Positions 29,844 through 38,757 of a stretch of 64,000 bases of DNA are shown here, piece after piece. The stretch comes from Rhodococcus sp. 06-235-1A (GTDB taxonomy: Bacteria; Actinomycetota; Actinomycetes; Mycobacteriales; Mycobacteriaceae): positions 372,001 through 436,000 of the forward strand of contig NZ_NOYI01000021.1 of the NCBI RefSeq assembly GCF_002258785.1, given 5' to 3'. The position numbers were made by a program, and so were the translations under genes. How positions within the stretch are numbered: position 1 is the first letter of the stretch; each line of letters starts with the position of its first letter. The notes under the pieces are model-generated. The model was not told where the DNA came from, made no database searches, and saw only the letters and a list, made by a program, of their open reading frames with translations.

Positions 29844-31145
29844 CTAAGTCGCATTCCTGGCTGTTGCGCTGATTGGTACATCGATGCGGTCCCGTGCAAC
29901 TACTATGCCGTCCTGAATGGCGTAGCACTCGACCAGGTGCTTACCGCGGAACGAGGTGCTTTCGTGTCTGCCGTTCGCGCGGTTGGGCTCGACGATCTGC
30001 CCGCGAATCATGTTCCGACGCTCGGCTTCATCGCCTTGGTTGAGTACCTTCCAACGGACGTCATACACATCCGGGACATCGCACGCAGTGATTGTGAAGT
30101 CTAGTCCCTTGTTGGGCAGCAGTAAAGTACTGGCTCGAAGCATCTCTCTTAGAGATGTTGGACGCCAGCCATTTTGGGTGACCGTGCAGTCGATCGTGAG
30201 CGTGTATCGGATGTCAATCGGGTACTTCTGCTCGACGAACTCTTCGGTGTTGTCGAAAGAGCGTGCTGATTCGACAACGGCCTCAAGTGGTAACGATCTT
30301 CCGAAGATTTCTCGCCACTTTCTGTTCGCCGAGGCCTTACCCTCGTCGGTGATTGCCTGGAGGCAGCGGTTATACGCTTTCTTAGCCTTCGGCTGGAATC
30401 TCGCCTTTACTTTCACCCGTTGGTTGCTGCCCAACGCCAAGTAGAAGTCCTTGTCCGGTTCCTCCATGAGGAACCTGAAGAAGTCGCGGACCATCAAGTC
30501 AAACGATCCGGTACCGGTCGAGTCGTATTCGTTCGTCTGAGCAAAGAACCGGTGAACCAGGGTGTCGATGAGTAGGCCGCCCATACCTACGCCGTTGGCG
30601 TTTTTCCACGCTCGGGCCATCCTCGCGAGATGCCGCATGTTCGTCGAGGTGCGGCCGTTGCACGCCCTTGTCGCCTCGATCTCGGCGCGAGGCTTGGTGA
30701 CCTTCCAACTTCCCGTCGCCGTGTCCGGGTAGTCGAAACTGCCGTCAGCGTTCGCGAACGCCGGCTGGACCTCGAACTTGAAAGCGTTGCTTTGGAATTG
30801 GACGCGCACGACGCACTGATCGACGCGGATGTCAGTGTTCGAGTACCGCGCCTTCAGGTCGTTCCGGACGCGTTCCAGCACTCTCCGCGGTCCGGACTCG
30901 CTGGCATAGTCGTCCCGGATACTCGGAGGAAGGATGTAGATCATGTCGAGATCGGAGACGCCTTTGATGGCGGTGTGACGGCCATAGGAGCCCACCATCA
31001 ACTTGTGGGCGGTGTCACCGTCTTTGGACCGGAAGTCCTTGTTCAGCGACTTGGTGATCTCGTCCCGGCGCGAACTGACCGTGGTCGCCGTGTCGCCGAC
31101 CTTGAGGTTTGCGAGTAGACCGTCGAAGACCTCCGATGTTTTCAC
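29844..31145 (-). CDS. CBASS CD-NTase with fused C-terminal sensor (AGS-C)
   Basis: A 433-residue cyclic-oligonucleotide synthase. The nucleotidyltransferase core has GSYGRHTAIKGVSDLDMIYI with Gly52-Ser53 and Asp65/Asp67, and a third acidic residue at Glu125 in FKFEVQPAF. The C-terminal 130 residues (YTLTIDCTVTQNGWRP, then FRGKHLVECYAIQDG) match the adenylyl/guanylyl-and-SMODS C-terminal sensor domain. The GTG start overlaps the effector stop as GTGA. In CBASS this enzyme makes a cyclic nucleotide upon infection, which opens the membrane effector encoded just upstream. Confidence 0.85.
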   Translation of the reverse strand: MKTSEVFDGLLANLKVGDTATTVSSRRDEITKSLNKDFRSKDGDTAHKLMVGSYGRHTAIKGVSDLDMIYILPPSIRDDYASESGPRRVLERVRNDLKARYSNTDIRVDQCVVRVQFQSNAFKFEVQPAFANADGSFDYPDTATGSWKVTKPRAEIEATRACNGRTSTNMRHLARMARAWKNANGVGMGGLLIDTLVHRFFAQTNEYDSTGTGSFDLMVRDFFRFLMEEPDKDFYLALGSNQRVKVKARFQPKAKKAYNRCLQAITDEGKASANRKWREIFGRSLPLEAVVESARSFDNTEEFVEQKYPIDIRYTLTIDCTVTQNGWRPTSLREMLRASTLLLPNKGLDFTITACDVPDVYDVRWKVLNQGDEAERRNMIRGQIVEPNRANGRHESTSFRGKHLVECYAIQDGIVVARDRIDVPISATARNAT

Positions 31146-31789
31146 TGCCGCACCTCGCCGCGATTGAGGCGAAGTGCTTCGGGCAGGAAGAGGTCGATCT
31201 CCCGGGGAGCGAAGGTCATCTCTTCGTTGTGCTTGAGTCCCTCTTGAGCGCGCGTGTAGGCCTTTGTGGTCGTCCTCGGCGCATCATCGTAGGCGGCGCT
31301 CGTGGCCTCCTGGAGCTCGTCGCGCCGCGTCCTTGCTTGCTCATCGGAGATGCCACCGGACATCAGGTCAGAGATCAAGGAGATGTAGGACTCACGGACA
31401 GCCCAGAGCTGGGTGGCAACGCCGCGATGGGCGTCGGATTCGTCCGCGAACTTGAAGGTTTTCGCGCCGAGGCTCATCCAGGTCACTACAAGCGCAATGA
31501 ACGACGTCGTCAAGCTGGCCAGGACCGGGTTTCCGATAAGGCCGACCACTGCGACCAGGAAGGTGCCTGAGCTAATAGCAGTAAGGGCGACAAGGACCCC
31601 CTGCTGCCACCGGTGCTTCGTGAAGCACATGTCAGCCTGCTTCTCTCGGGTTTTGTGACTGTAAACCACGCGCCCGAAGGCTTCTCGCACCTGAGCAAGT
31701 AGGTATGGATCCGGTCCTGTCCGACCCGTGCTGTCAGGTGCTGTCTCGTCCGCCACGCTTCTCCGATCTTCGTCACCGGGCCGGTGCAT
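31142..31789 (-). CDS. SLATT-domain 2TM membrane effector of CBASS
   Basis: A 215-residue protein from ATG 31789. A helical segment (VREAFGRVVYSHKTREKQAD, residues 34-53) is followed by two membrane helices (about 64-84 and 89-107) and a long helical tail, the SLATT layout. Such proteins form pores when bound by the second messenger. A GTG at 31882 would add 31 residues, but that stretch is occupied by a 10-bp palindrome (31822-31849) that looks regulatory, so the shorter start is preferred. It overlaps the CD-NTase gene by 4 bp. Confidence 0.82.
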   Translation of the reverse strand: MHRPGDEDRRSVADETAPDSTGRTGPDPYLLAQVREAFGRVVYSHKTREKQADMCFTKHRWQQGVLVALTAISSGTFLVAVVGLIGNPVLASLTTSFIALVVTWMSLGAKTFKFADESDAHRGVATQLWAVRESYISLISDLMSGGISDEQARTRRDELQEATSAAYDDAPRTTTKAYTRAQEGLKHNEEMTFAPREIDLFLPEALRLNRGEVRQ

Positions 31790-31821
31790 CCCAGTAGGTA
31801 TCCGCGGATTAATGCCGCCGG

Positions 31822-31849
31822 CGCTACGACGCCTTACGTCGTCGTAGCG
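31822..31849. promoter_or_regulatory. 10-bp inverted repeat upstream of CBASS operon
   Basis: CGCTACGACG (31822-31831) and CGTCGTAGCG (31840-31849) are perfect arms around an 8-nt spacer, 33 bp upstream of the effector ATG. It is likely an operator or an RNA hairpin in the leader of the CBASS operon. Confidence 0.55.
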
Positions 31850-31882
31850 GGCGTTCTCAATTATGCCGACGACCGCCGACAC

Positions 31883-32581
31883 GAAGGAATTCTCGGATAG
31901 CTGTCGGCCGAACAGCCCGCGACGACTGGCGTTTGTTCAAAAAACGCCGCCCATGACGATTCCGGGAAAAAGTACTGCAACAGAACCATAACAAGAGGTT
32001 TGCTGGTGACTCTCAAGACTGGGCGTATAGCGACTTGGTCCGGGGTGGCGGGGCGGGCGTCGACTGTGTCGTGAAGTGAACGGATTCAGCGCGGGGGCGA
32101 TCCCAGAACAGCGCGCGGTTACAGATGACCGGGGCCGGGCCGTCTAGCTCAGACAGCGACTCGACGTCGACACGTGAGGCGTCGAGGTATTCCGTCGAGG
32201 AATGGTAAGTAGGAAGTGCTTTGATCGGCGGCTTCCGCAGCGAAATAGCGGACGCAACCCTGCCGAGGACCCGAACGGGTGTCGACGTACCAAGAGTCAC
32301 CCGCTCCGTCCTTGGCAACCAAGGCATCGGGCTGGGAATATGAACACCTTTAGCAGCAACGAGGATCGCCTCTCATGGACTTCGTTTACGAGCGGAGGGC
32401 TGCAGACACAAGGCTTTCGGCGAACAAGCCATGAGTGAGGCACAGCGGCCACGATGGTGGGTGTGGGTGTCACAAGATCCGCTGCCGCACTCCTGAGGAG
32501 CGCGATCGCCTGTCCGTCTTATCCCACCGCGGTCCGTGGTCGTTCAGGGCGTTCCGACGCAGCTACAGTGTGCGAAGTTCG
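31883..32581. other. gene-poor stretch at right end of island
   Basis: About 700 bp without a recognised gene. A minus-strand reading 32327-32013 (104 codons) gives a protein-like segment ending near the CBASS promoter but matches no family and has no ribosome site, so it is not called. The promoter of the CBASS operon should lie near the left end. Confidence 0.45.
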
Positions 32582-33037
32582 GTGTCACGAGAGTGTCACA
32601 AGTCGGTACGAATCTGCATGGACTGGTTCGGACGGTCGTGCACGAAAAACGTTGTCAGTAAACAAATATCGAGTCCAGAAAGGTTCAGGTGAATCCACTT
32701 CCAGGGACTTAAAATCCGCACAGTGTCGGTTCGAGTCCGACTGGGGGCACCAGAGTCCATATGGATCCAGATTTCTGGACCGGGACAGTGCTTTTCGGGT
32801 GGTAGCGCGGACCTCAGTGGCCGACCATGGATCTGAGTGAACAACGGAGGCAGCGGATTTCGGATCCGCGCGGGAGCCTTCTTCATTCGGCGCCGTATCT
32901 TGGCGTACGTGCAGTTCAGGTCTGGTTTATGTGTTCAATCGTCGTCTTCGCGTGAGGCTCGATGTCACTAGGCTGTCGCAACTCGATCTGGCTGAGCTGA
33001 CTGACCTCGTCGATACCCGCGAGATGTCGGGTCAGCC
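32582..33037. repeat. direct repeat copy 2 (right boundary of defence island) with tRNA 3' half
   Basis: Matches copy 1 (16057-16511) over its whole length, including the shared start GTGTCAC, the GAAAAACGTTGT block, the tRNA 3' half at 32705-32752 and the end block CTCGTCGATACCCGCGA. The two copies are 16.5 kb apart in the same orientation, as attL and attR would be. The tRNA half has anticodon-loop-like CTTAAAAT and an acceptor end TGGGGGCACCA. Confidence 0.75.
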
Positions 33038-33127
33038 TCATCGTCGAGGTGCTATCAACAGCTACTTCGAATAGTTGGTTCTCGCGGCTCCCCAGATTCT
33101 GTTGTCGACACAGGACGGGCGTCGATC

Positions 33128-33143
33128 GGATGCGCAGGCATCC
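33128..33143 (-). terminator. hairpin downstream of MFS gene
   Basis: GGATGC/GCATCC with a 4-nt loop lies 24 bp past the stop of the minus-strand MFS gene. No U-run follows, so it is a weak terminator candidate. Confidence 0.35.
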
Positions 33144-33166
33144 TGACGAGTAGCCGACGGGAGATG

Positions 33167-34744
33167 TCACTGCGGCAACGAGGATTCGCTGGTTTCGTCG
33201 TCGGATGTCTGCTGATTGGGGTGCGCCGGCAGAAATATCAGGATCAGTACTGCCGCGACTGCGGTGATCACCCCTGCTACGAGGCTTCCGGTGGTGAAGC
33301 CGTCGACGAATGCGGTTCGGGCCAGGTCCGAGAGTTCGCGTGCAGCAAGCGTTCCTGCATCACCGAAGGCGGTGGCTGCTTGCTGCGACGCGGCGAGTGC
33401 CGCGCCGACCGATTCCCGAGCGGGCTCCATCAGTACCGGCGGTAGTTGTGTGCCTTCGAGGCTGTCGCGGTATACCGAGAGCGCAACCGAGCCGATGACG
33501 GCGACGCCGAGGGTCCCGCCGAGTTCTCGCGTGGCGTCGTTGACGGCAGATCCCATCCCTGCCTTGTCGGTTGGCACCACCCCCATGATGGCCTCGGTTG
33601 CGGGCGCACTGATCAGGCCGAGGCCTGCACCGAGAAGGACCATCTGCCCGGCTATCTGCCCGTATCCGGTGCTTGCGTCGATGGTCGAGATCCAGACGAA
33701 CGCGGCGGTCAACGACACAAGTCCACTCGCTACGACGAGTTTGCTGCCTATCGACACGGCGAGGCGAGGGCTGACGAGTGAGAACGCAGCAAGTGCTCCC
33801 GCGACCGGGAGCATGCGCACGCCTGTTTCCAGGGCTCCGAAACTGCGGACGGATTGGAAGTACTGGGTGACCAGGAAGATGAAACCGAACATGGCGAAGA
33901 AGGCGCTGGTGACCGCTCCGCTTGCCGCGGTGAACCGCATGTTCTTGAACAGTCGTACGTCGAGCATGGGGTGGCGGGCGCGTGACTCCCGGTAGACGAA
34001 GACGGTCAACAGCACTGCTGCGAAGGCGAAAGCGAGTGTGGTCGCTCGTGAACCCCACCCGCGGTCGGGCGCTTCGATGATCGCGTGGACCAGTGATCCG
34101 ATTGCCATCGTGGACAGGATCAGTCCTGATTTGTCGAGCGGAGGCGTGGACGGATCGCGTGAGTCAGGAATGGTTCGGGTGGCCATCAGCAGTGTGAACA
34201 GTGCTGCGGCACCGTTGAATACGAGGATCGATCCCCACCAGAAGTGCTCGATCAGAGCGCCGCCGACGACGGGGCCGACGGCGACGGACACTCCGGTCGC
34301 TGCGCCCCATATTCCGATGGCTGCAACCCGCTCGGATCGTTCGGTGAACACGTTCGTCAGGATCGACAACGTCACCGGGTACACGATCGCTGCCGCGACG
34401 CCGGCCAGCGCACGCCACGCGATGAGTTGCCCCGGATCGCTGCTCCATGCCCCGCCCAGCGATGCGATCGCGAACAACGTGAGTCCGCCCAGAAGAAACA
34501 GGCGCCGTCCGAATCGGTCGCTGAGCGATCCGGCAGCGAGCACCAGTGCTGCGAACGCGAGATTGAAGGCATCGACGATCCACAGAAGATCTCGGGTTGT
34601 CGCGCCCAGATCGCCTACGAGGGTGGGCAATGCGATGTTGACGATCGTGGTGGAGACGTTGACGACGAAGACCGCGAAACACAGCGTCACCAACGCATGG
34701 GTCTTTCTGGAGCGAAGTGCAGGTACCGCCGAAGCCAGGTGCAT
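33167..34744 (-). CDS. MFS drug exporter, DHA2 (14-helix) type
   Basis: A 525-residue major facilitator. Conserved motifs are present: the WIVDAFNLAFAALVLAAG segment, motif A SDRFGRR near residue 80, and motif C-like GVSVAVGPVVGGAL near 160. The length and hydrophobicity fit 14 helices. ATG 34744 begins the MHLASAVPALRSRKTHALV N-terminus; further upstream reading crosses the divergent promoter. It is divergent from a TetR regulator, the usual pairing for inducible efflux. Confidence 0.88.
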   Translation of the reverse strand: MHLASAVPALRSRKTHALVTLCFAVFVVNVSTTIVNIALPTLVGDLGATTRDLLWIVDAFNLAFAALVLAAGSLSDRFGRRLFLLGGLTLFAIASLGGAWSSDPGQLIAWRALAGVAAAIVYPVTLSILTNVFTERSERVAAIGIWGAATGVSVAVGPVVGGALIEHFWWGSILVFNGAAALFTLLMATRTIPDSRDPSTPPLDKSGLILSTMAIGSLVHAIIEAPDRGWGSRATTLAFAFAAVLLTVFVYRESRARHPMLDVRLFKNMRFTAASGAVTSAFFAMFGFIFLVTQYFQSVRSFGALETGVRMLPVAGALAAFSLVSPRLAVSIGSKLVVASGLVSLTAAFVWISTIDASTGYGQIAGQMVLLGAGLGLISAPATEAIMGVVPTDKAGMGSAVNDATRELGGTLGVAVIGSVALSVYRDSLEGTQLPPVLMEPARESVGAALAASQQAATAFGDAGTLAARELSDLARTAFVDGFTTGSLVAGVITAVAAVLILIFLPAHPNQQTSDDETSESSLPQ

Positions 34745-34770
34745 AACGAAGTTATAGCAGCGACGGCGAG

Positions 34771-34785
34771 CGACCGCAATGGTCG
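34771..34785. promoter_or_regulatory. short inverted repeat in MFS/TetR promoter
   Basis: CGACC (34771-34775) and GGTCG (34781-34785) form a perfect 5-bp repeat with a 5-nt spacer between the divergent MFS and TetR starts; candidate TetR operator. Confidence 0.35.
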
Positions 34786-34822
34786 TGCCTGGGTGAACCT
34801 CGGTCTGTGACACCATCGTTTG

Positions 34823-35539
34823 ATGGTCGGGTCCCCAGACGAGAAGTCGGCTCTGCAGCGTGGTCCCGTACGTGAGCGGCTGGTCGAAGCAGCTATCGAG
34901 GTGCTGCGCGTTCACGGTCCGGGTGAGATGAAAGTGCGCCGAATCAGCGAGGAGGCCGGTGCTTCGACGATCGCGGTCTACCACCACTTCGGTGATCTGC
35001 AACGTTTGCTGATCGAGGTGGTCAACCGCGGATTTTCGATGCTTCGTGCGGAACTTCTCGACGCTGCCGCCTCGAATGTCGAACCCGAGGTTCAGCTGTT
35101 TTCGATGGCCCTGTGTGTCCGGGGAATGGCTCGTGGCAACCCTCATCTGTACGACATGATGTTCGGTCTCTCGACCCGGGGGACGTACCGGGCGGCTGCG
35201 CCTGCGACCGTGACGCGAAAGCCGTTCTCGGATGCATACGAGGTGCTGGCGCGTGCATGCCAGGATCTTGCGTCCTCCGGTCGAATCGATGAGGAGGACG
35301 GCGAACTGATAGCGGCTCAACTGTGGAGCTTGGTTCACGGGTTCGTATCCCTGGAAGCGGCCGGACATTTCGATGATCACGGCGATGCTGTCGTCGCTGT
35401 ACTGGCTCCGATGGCCGTTACGCACATGGTCGGTTTCGGGGAAGACCGCACGTACGCCGCGCACTCCGCGAGTACTGCCTTGGAGTGGTGGAAGCATCGT
35501 GATCATAAATTCGATCGCATCGGATCCGAAGAAATCTGA
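34823..35539 (+). CDS. TetR-family transcriptional regulator
   Basis: A 238-residue TetR regulator. The HTH is at residues 17-62 (RERLVEAAIEVLRVHGP, then ISEEAGASTIAVYHHFGDLQ). The C-terminal ligand domain is similar to TetR_C_33-type sensors (LYDMMFGLSTRG). ATG 34823 is preferred to the TTG three bases before. It probably represses the divergent MFS exporter and itself. Confidence 0.87.
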   Translation: MVGSPDEKSALQRGPVRERLVEAAIEVLRVHGPGEMKVRRISEEAGASTIAVYHHFGDLQRLLIEVVNRGFSMLRAELLDAAASNVEPEVQLFSMALCVRGMARGNPHLYDMMFGLSTRGTYRAAAPATVTRKPFSDAYEVLARACQDLASSGRIDEEDGELIAAQLWSLVHGFVSLEAAGHFDDHGDAVVAVLAPMAVTHMVGFGEDRTYAAHSASTALEWWKHRDHKFDRIGSEEI

Positions 35540-35604
35540 CTATCGAAATTCGGTATCGAAGTCCTGAACGTCGCCGTGCATTTGGGGGACGCTGTGCCAT
35601 ACTG

Positions 35605-35621
35605 ACTATCATCTTGATAGT
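35605..35621. promoter_or_regulatory. HxlR-type operator
   Basis: ACTATCA (35605-35611) and TGATAGT (35615-35621) form a perfect 7-bp inverted repeat with a 3-nt spacer, 36 bp upstream of the thioesterase ATG. HxlR/YodB-family regulators bind ACTAT/ATAGT palindromes, and an HxlR gene lies in the same operon, so autoregulation is likely. Confidence 0.65.
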
Positions 35622-35657
35622 TACTCAACTGCGCTTCATCACTGCTGAAGGACGGAT

Positions 35658-36161
35658 ATGACAATCGGCCAGGACCAACGTTCACAGACTTTCACCTGGA
35701 CTACCCCGAAATCGGTGTTGCGAGAGGCGTCGCAAATGAGTGGCCTCGAGGTGATGAGGGCTCTGGCGGCGGGCGAGCTACCGCCACCGCCGATCGCGGT
35801 TCTGATGCAGTTCGATCCCGTCGAGGTCGAGGACGGCAAAGTGGTCTTCGAGTGCACTCCGTCCGAGGCGCACTACAACCCCATCGGCACTGTGCACGGC
35901 GGTCTCGCGTGCACGTTGCTCGACACGGTGATCGCCTGCGCGGCGCACACCACGCTGCCTGCCGGAACCGGGTACACATCGATAGATCTGAACGTCAGCT
36001 ACCTCCGAGGAATCTTCGATTCGAGCGGACCGTTGATCGCCACCGGAACTGTGGTCAAGCGAGGATCACGAGTCATCTTCGCGGAAGGATCGATAGTCGA
36101 CAAGGACGGTAACGTCGTTGCCACCGGAACGAGTTCCCTGCTCGTCATACCCCCGAGGTGA
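35658..36161 (+). CDS. PaaI-family hotdog thioesterase
   Basis: A 167-residue hotdog-fold acyl-CoA thioesterase. The PaaI signature HYNPIGTVHGG with the catalytic-type Asp in LLDTVIACA is seen near residues 72-95, then YTSIDLNVSYLR and the FAEGSIVDKDGNVVATG strand. It starts 3 bp upstream of an HxlR regulator and under a likely HxlR operator. The substrate is unknown; such enzymes often release CoA from aromatic or fatty acyl thioesters. Confidence 0.85.
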   Translation: MTIGQDQRSQTFTWTTPKSVLREASQMSGLEVMRALAAGELPPPPIAVLMQFDPVEVEDGKVVFECTPSEAHYNPIGTVHGGLACTLLDTVIACAAHTTLPAGTGYTSIDLNVSYLRGIFDSSGPLIATGTVVKRGSRVIFAEGSIVDKDGNVVATGTSSLLVIPPR

Positions 36162-36164
36162 TAC

Positions 36165-36758
36165 ATGCAGAGCAGCAGTTTCGACAGTATGGGTTGCCCT
36201 ATCGCCGGCGCGCTCGAACAGGTCGGTGAATGGTGGACTCTGCTGATCCTGCGTGATGCACTCGATGGGTTCAGCCGCTTCGACGAATTCGAGCGCAATC
36301 TCGGTATCGCACCGAACATGTTGACGCGCAGGCTCAAATCCTTGGTCGGCGCCGGATTGTTGGAGCGTCGGAAGTACAGCGACCGTCCGCCTCGTTTCGA
36401 GTACGTACCGACCGTCCGGGGGCGAGAACTCACACCGGTCATCGTCGCGCTCTACGCCTGGGGCAACAAGCACGTCGAATACGACGACCGTGCAGTGGTG
36501 CTGGTGGACGAGGCGGGGGAGACCATCGACCCGGTATTCGTGGACCGTCGGACAGGGCGCACCCTGGCAGAAAGCAAGGCGCAGTTCGTTTCCGGGCCGA
36601 AAGCATCCGAGTTCATGCGGGACCGACTCGACCCCGCGAACCGTGCACGACGTCGGTCCCGCAGCCGCGCCACGGCCGCCGCACTCGAACCTGCCGACCG
36701 GCATGAATCGACACCGATGACACCGCCGACCCTCGGCCCGAAAGAGGCACAGCCATGA
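36165..36758 (+). CDS. HxlR-family transcriptional regulator
   Basis: A 197-residue winged-helix regulator. The family hallmark GCPIAGALEQVGEWWTLLIL begins at residue 7 with Cys8, followed by FDEFERNLGIAPNMLTRRLKSL and a wing with RFEYVPTVRGREL. The extra C-terminal 90 residues are longer than in most HxlR proteins and rich in Arg and Ala. It sits between the thioesterase and the reductase fragment, with a 4-bp overlap with the latter. Confidence 0.87.
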   Translation: MQSSSFDSMGCPIAGALEQVGEWWTLLILRDALDGFSRFDEFERNLGIAPNMLTRRLKSLVGAGLLERRKYSDRPPRFEYVPTVRGRELTPVIVALYAWGNKHVEYDDRAVVLVDEAGETIDPVFVDRRTGRTLAESKAQFVSGPKASEFMRDRLDPANRARRRSRSRATAAALEPADRHESTPMTPPTLGPKEAQP

Positions 36759-37096
36759 CCACGTCCGACCTCACGTCCACGCTCAGACGGCGATTTCGCC
36801 CAGTGTTGTTGGGAACGGATAACTTCGGCGGCGATGCCGGAACTGTTGCTTCCGATATCGGCCTGGACGCCGCAGGCTCGACCACGATCTTGGACCATGC
36901 GGTCGAGGTCGGCAGCACAGTGTTCGACACAGCGGACATTTACGCGCAAGGTGCAACCGAACGAATTGTTGCTGACTGGCGGAGTGCACACCCGGACGCG
37001 GATGTACTGATCCAGACGAAGGCCGGATCGTCCACGACATCACGCTTCCATCGACCGAGAGCACGAGGCACCTTCGGCACGCTCGGCTCGGCATGA
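36755..37096 (+). pseudogene. aldo-keto reductase, 5' fragment
   Basis: 113 codons. The first 85 residues match the N-terminus of an aldo-keto reductase: VLLGTDNFGG, then GSTVFDTADIYAQGATERIV with the catalytic Asp and Tyr, and DVLIQTKAG. The remaining residues lose similarity and the frame stops at 37096, whereas normal members have about 300 residues. No continuation was found in other frames up to 37380. It is the remnant of the third gene of the thioesterase-HxlR operon. Confidence 0.7.
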
Positions 37097-37274
37097 TCGA
37101 GTGGCCCGACCAACGGCTACGCAGGTAGTGCAATCCAGCAAGCGGCCACGGGATGGGGGCGCGGTAGCCCTGAGTGGTCACCAGGCCTCGGCGACCGCCA
37201 CGCTCCTGGAGGGGCCCGAGGGTAACAACAAATAGCGGAGTCGAGCTTCAGCCGCAGCACCCCTTGCGGACTTT

Positions 37275-37282
37275 CTTATAAG
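37275..37282. promoter_or_regulatory. GntR box (CTTATAAG) upstream of tartrate operon
   Basis: TTCTTATAAGA is centred here, matching three boxes at the GntR/tartrate dehydratase promoter (43451, 43503, 43533). A further palindrome GACTCAGTGAGTC lies at 37307-37319. This probably places the plus-strand operon under the same regulator. Confidence 0.6.
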
Positions 37283-37383
37283 ATGCAAGACTGCGGTGGA
37301 TACGGTGACTCAGTGAGTCGAGCGCAGGACCGGACGAGGTCGGACCTCGCCGATCAGGCCTCGACAGGAAGAAGGTCACGACG

Positions 37384-37605
37384 ATGCGGCAGCACAGTGG
37401 CGTGCAGTCAAGGGTGGGCTCGGAGCGCTCGCGGTCTAACACGTCCATGAGCCCCGCCTCCGCGGATCTGACCTGGGCTGCGGAGTTCCTCGCCGAATTC
37501 GAGTCCCGCGGGTCGGTGATACGCGACGGAAGCGATCCGCCCCGTCTCGGGCGAGCACGGGCCCTGATCGAACACGCACGTGCACTGGGCATTCAATCAG
37601 TCTGA
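37384..37605 (+). CDS. small hypothetical protein
   Basis: 73 residues; ATG 37384 follows GAAGG with 8-nt spacing. The C-terminal 45 residues (LTWAAEFLAEFESRGSV, then RARALIEHARALGIQSV) look like a compact helical domain; the N-terminal 20 residues are Arg/Ser-rich. No family is recognised. It lies 30 bp before the tartrate dehydrogenase gene, downstream of the CTTATAAG box, and may be the first gene of the operon or the residue of a larger one. Confidence 0.45.
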   Translation: MRQHSGVQSRVGSERSRSNTSMSPASADLTWAAEFLAEFESRGSVIRDGSDPPRLGRARALIEHARALGIQSV

Positions 37606-37635
37606 TCGAGCTTTTCCACGAACGGAGATCCCCTT

Positions 37636-38754
37636 ATGGGCGCAACACATCGCATTGCTGTCATTCCCGGTGACGGCATCGGAAAAGAAGTAGTTCCGGA
37701 AGGGCTGAAGGTCCTTCGAACTGCTGCGTCGGCGTTCGAGTTCTCGCTCGACTTCGAGCATTTCGACTTCGCCAGCGCCGATTACTTTCTGCGGACCGGC
37801 CAGATGCTCCCTGACAACTGGTTCGACACGCTCGTGTCTTTCGACTCGATCTTCTTCGGTGCTGTCGGGTGGCCAGAAGTGGTTCCCGACCATGTGTCGC
37901 TGTGGGGGAGCCTGCTCCAGTTCCGCCGTCACTTCGACCAATACGTGAGCTTACGGCCGGTCAAACTTCTACCCGGAGTGCCGAGCCCGCTCGCTGGCCG
38001 TGAGCCCGGTGATATCGACTTCTACGTCGTACGTGAGAACACCGAGGGAGAGTATTCGTCTATCGGCGGTAAGATTTTCGACGGGACCGATCGCGAGATC
38101 GTCACCCAGGAAACGGTGATGACCCGCACGGGAGTCGACCGAATTCTCAAGTACGCGTTCGATCTTGCACAGACTCGCCCCAAGAAGCACCTGACGTCGG
38201 CGACGAAGAGCAACGGAATTTCCATCTCCATGCCGTACTGGGACGAGCGGGTCGAAGCTATGGCCACCGGATACCAGGACGTCCGCGTCGACAAGTATCA
38301 CATCGATATCCTGGCGGCCAATTTCGTCATGCACCCGGATTGGTTCGACGTGGTCGTCGGAAGCAACTTGTTCGGTGACATTCTTTCCGATCTGGGTCCC
38401 GCATGCACCGGCACCATCGGGATCGCCCCGAGCGGCAACATCAACCCCGAGCGGTCGTTCCCGAGTCTGTTCGAGCCAGTTCACGGGTCGGCACCGGACA
38501 TCGCAGGACAGGGAATCGCAAATCCCATCGGGCAGATCTGGAGTGCGTCGATGATGCTCGATCATCTGGGAGAGACCGAGGCGGCGGCAGCGGTGATGAG
38601 CGCAATCGAAAGCGTGCTCGCCCACGGAGGAGACTCACTTACTCCCGATATGGGCGGATCTGCCACCACGAACACCCTCGGCGACAACATCACCCGAGAG
38701 TTGATCCGGCTGACGACCGGCTCGGTGGCCCCAATGCATCCGATGAGCACCTGA
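37636..38754 (+). CDS. tartrate dehydrogenase / D-malate decarboxylating dehydrogenase
   Basis: A 372-residue beta-decarboxylating dehydrogenase. It shows PGDGIGKEVVPEG at the N-terminus, the RENTEGEYSSIGG substrate loop, a metal-binding Asp in NLFGDILSD and the NAD-site EPVHGSAPDIAGQG. The motif set fits TtuC/DmlA-type enzymes rather than leucine or TCA paralogues, and the tartrate-linked neighbours agree. It acts in the cytoplasm on tartrate and/or D-malate with NAD+. It has four bases to the next gene. Confidence 0.85.
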   Translation: MGATHRIAVIPGDGIGKEVVPEGLKVLRTAASAFEFSLDFEHFDFASADYFLRTGQMLPDNWFDTLVSFDSIFFGAVGWPEVVPDHVSLWGSLLQFRRHFDQYVSLRPVKLLPGVPSPLAGREPGDIDFYVVRENTEGEYSSIGGKIFDGTDREIVTQETVMTRTGVDRILKYAFDLAQTRPKKHLTSATKSNGISISMPYWDERVEAMATGYQDVRVDKYHIDILAANFVMHPDWFDVVVGSNLFGDILSDLGPACTGTIGIAPSGNINPERSFPSLFEPVHGSAPDIAGQGIANPIGQIWSASMMLDHLGETEAAAAVMSAIESVLAHGGDSLTPDMGGSATTNTLGDNITRELIRLTTGSVAPMHPMST

Positions 38755-38757
38755 GAA

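Noticed and set aside
32013..32327. 104-codon minus-strand reading near the right island end
   Set aside because: Some protein-like composition, but no family, ribosome site or partner; kept only as a note in the gene-poor stretch.
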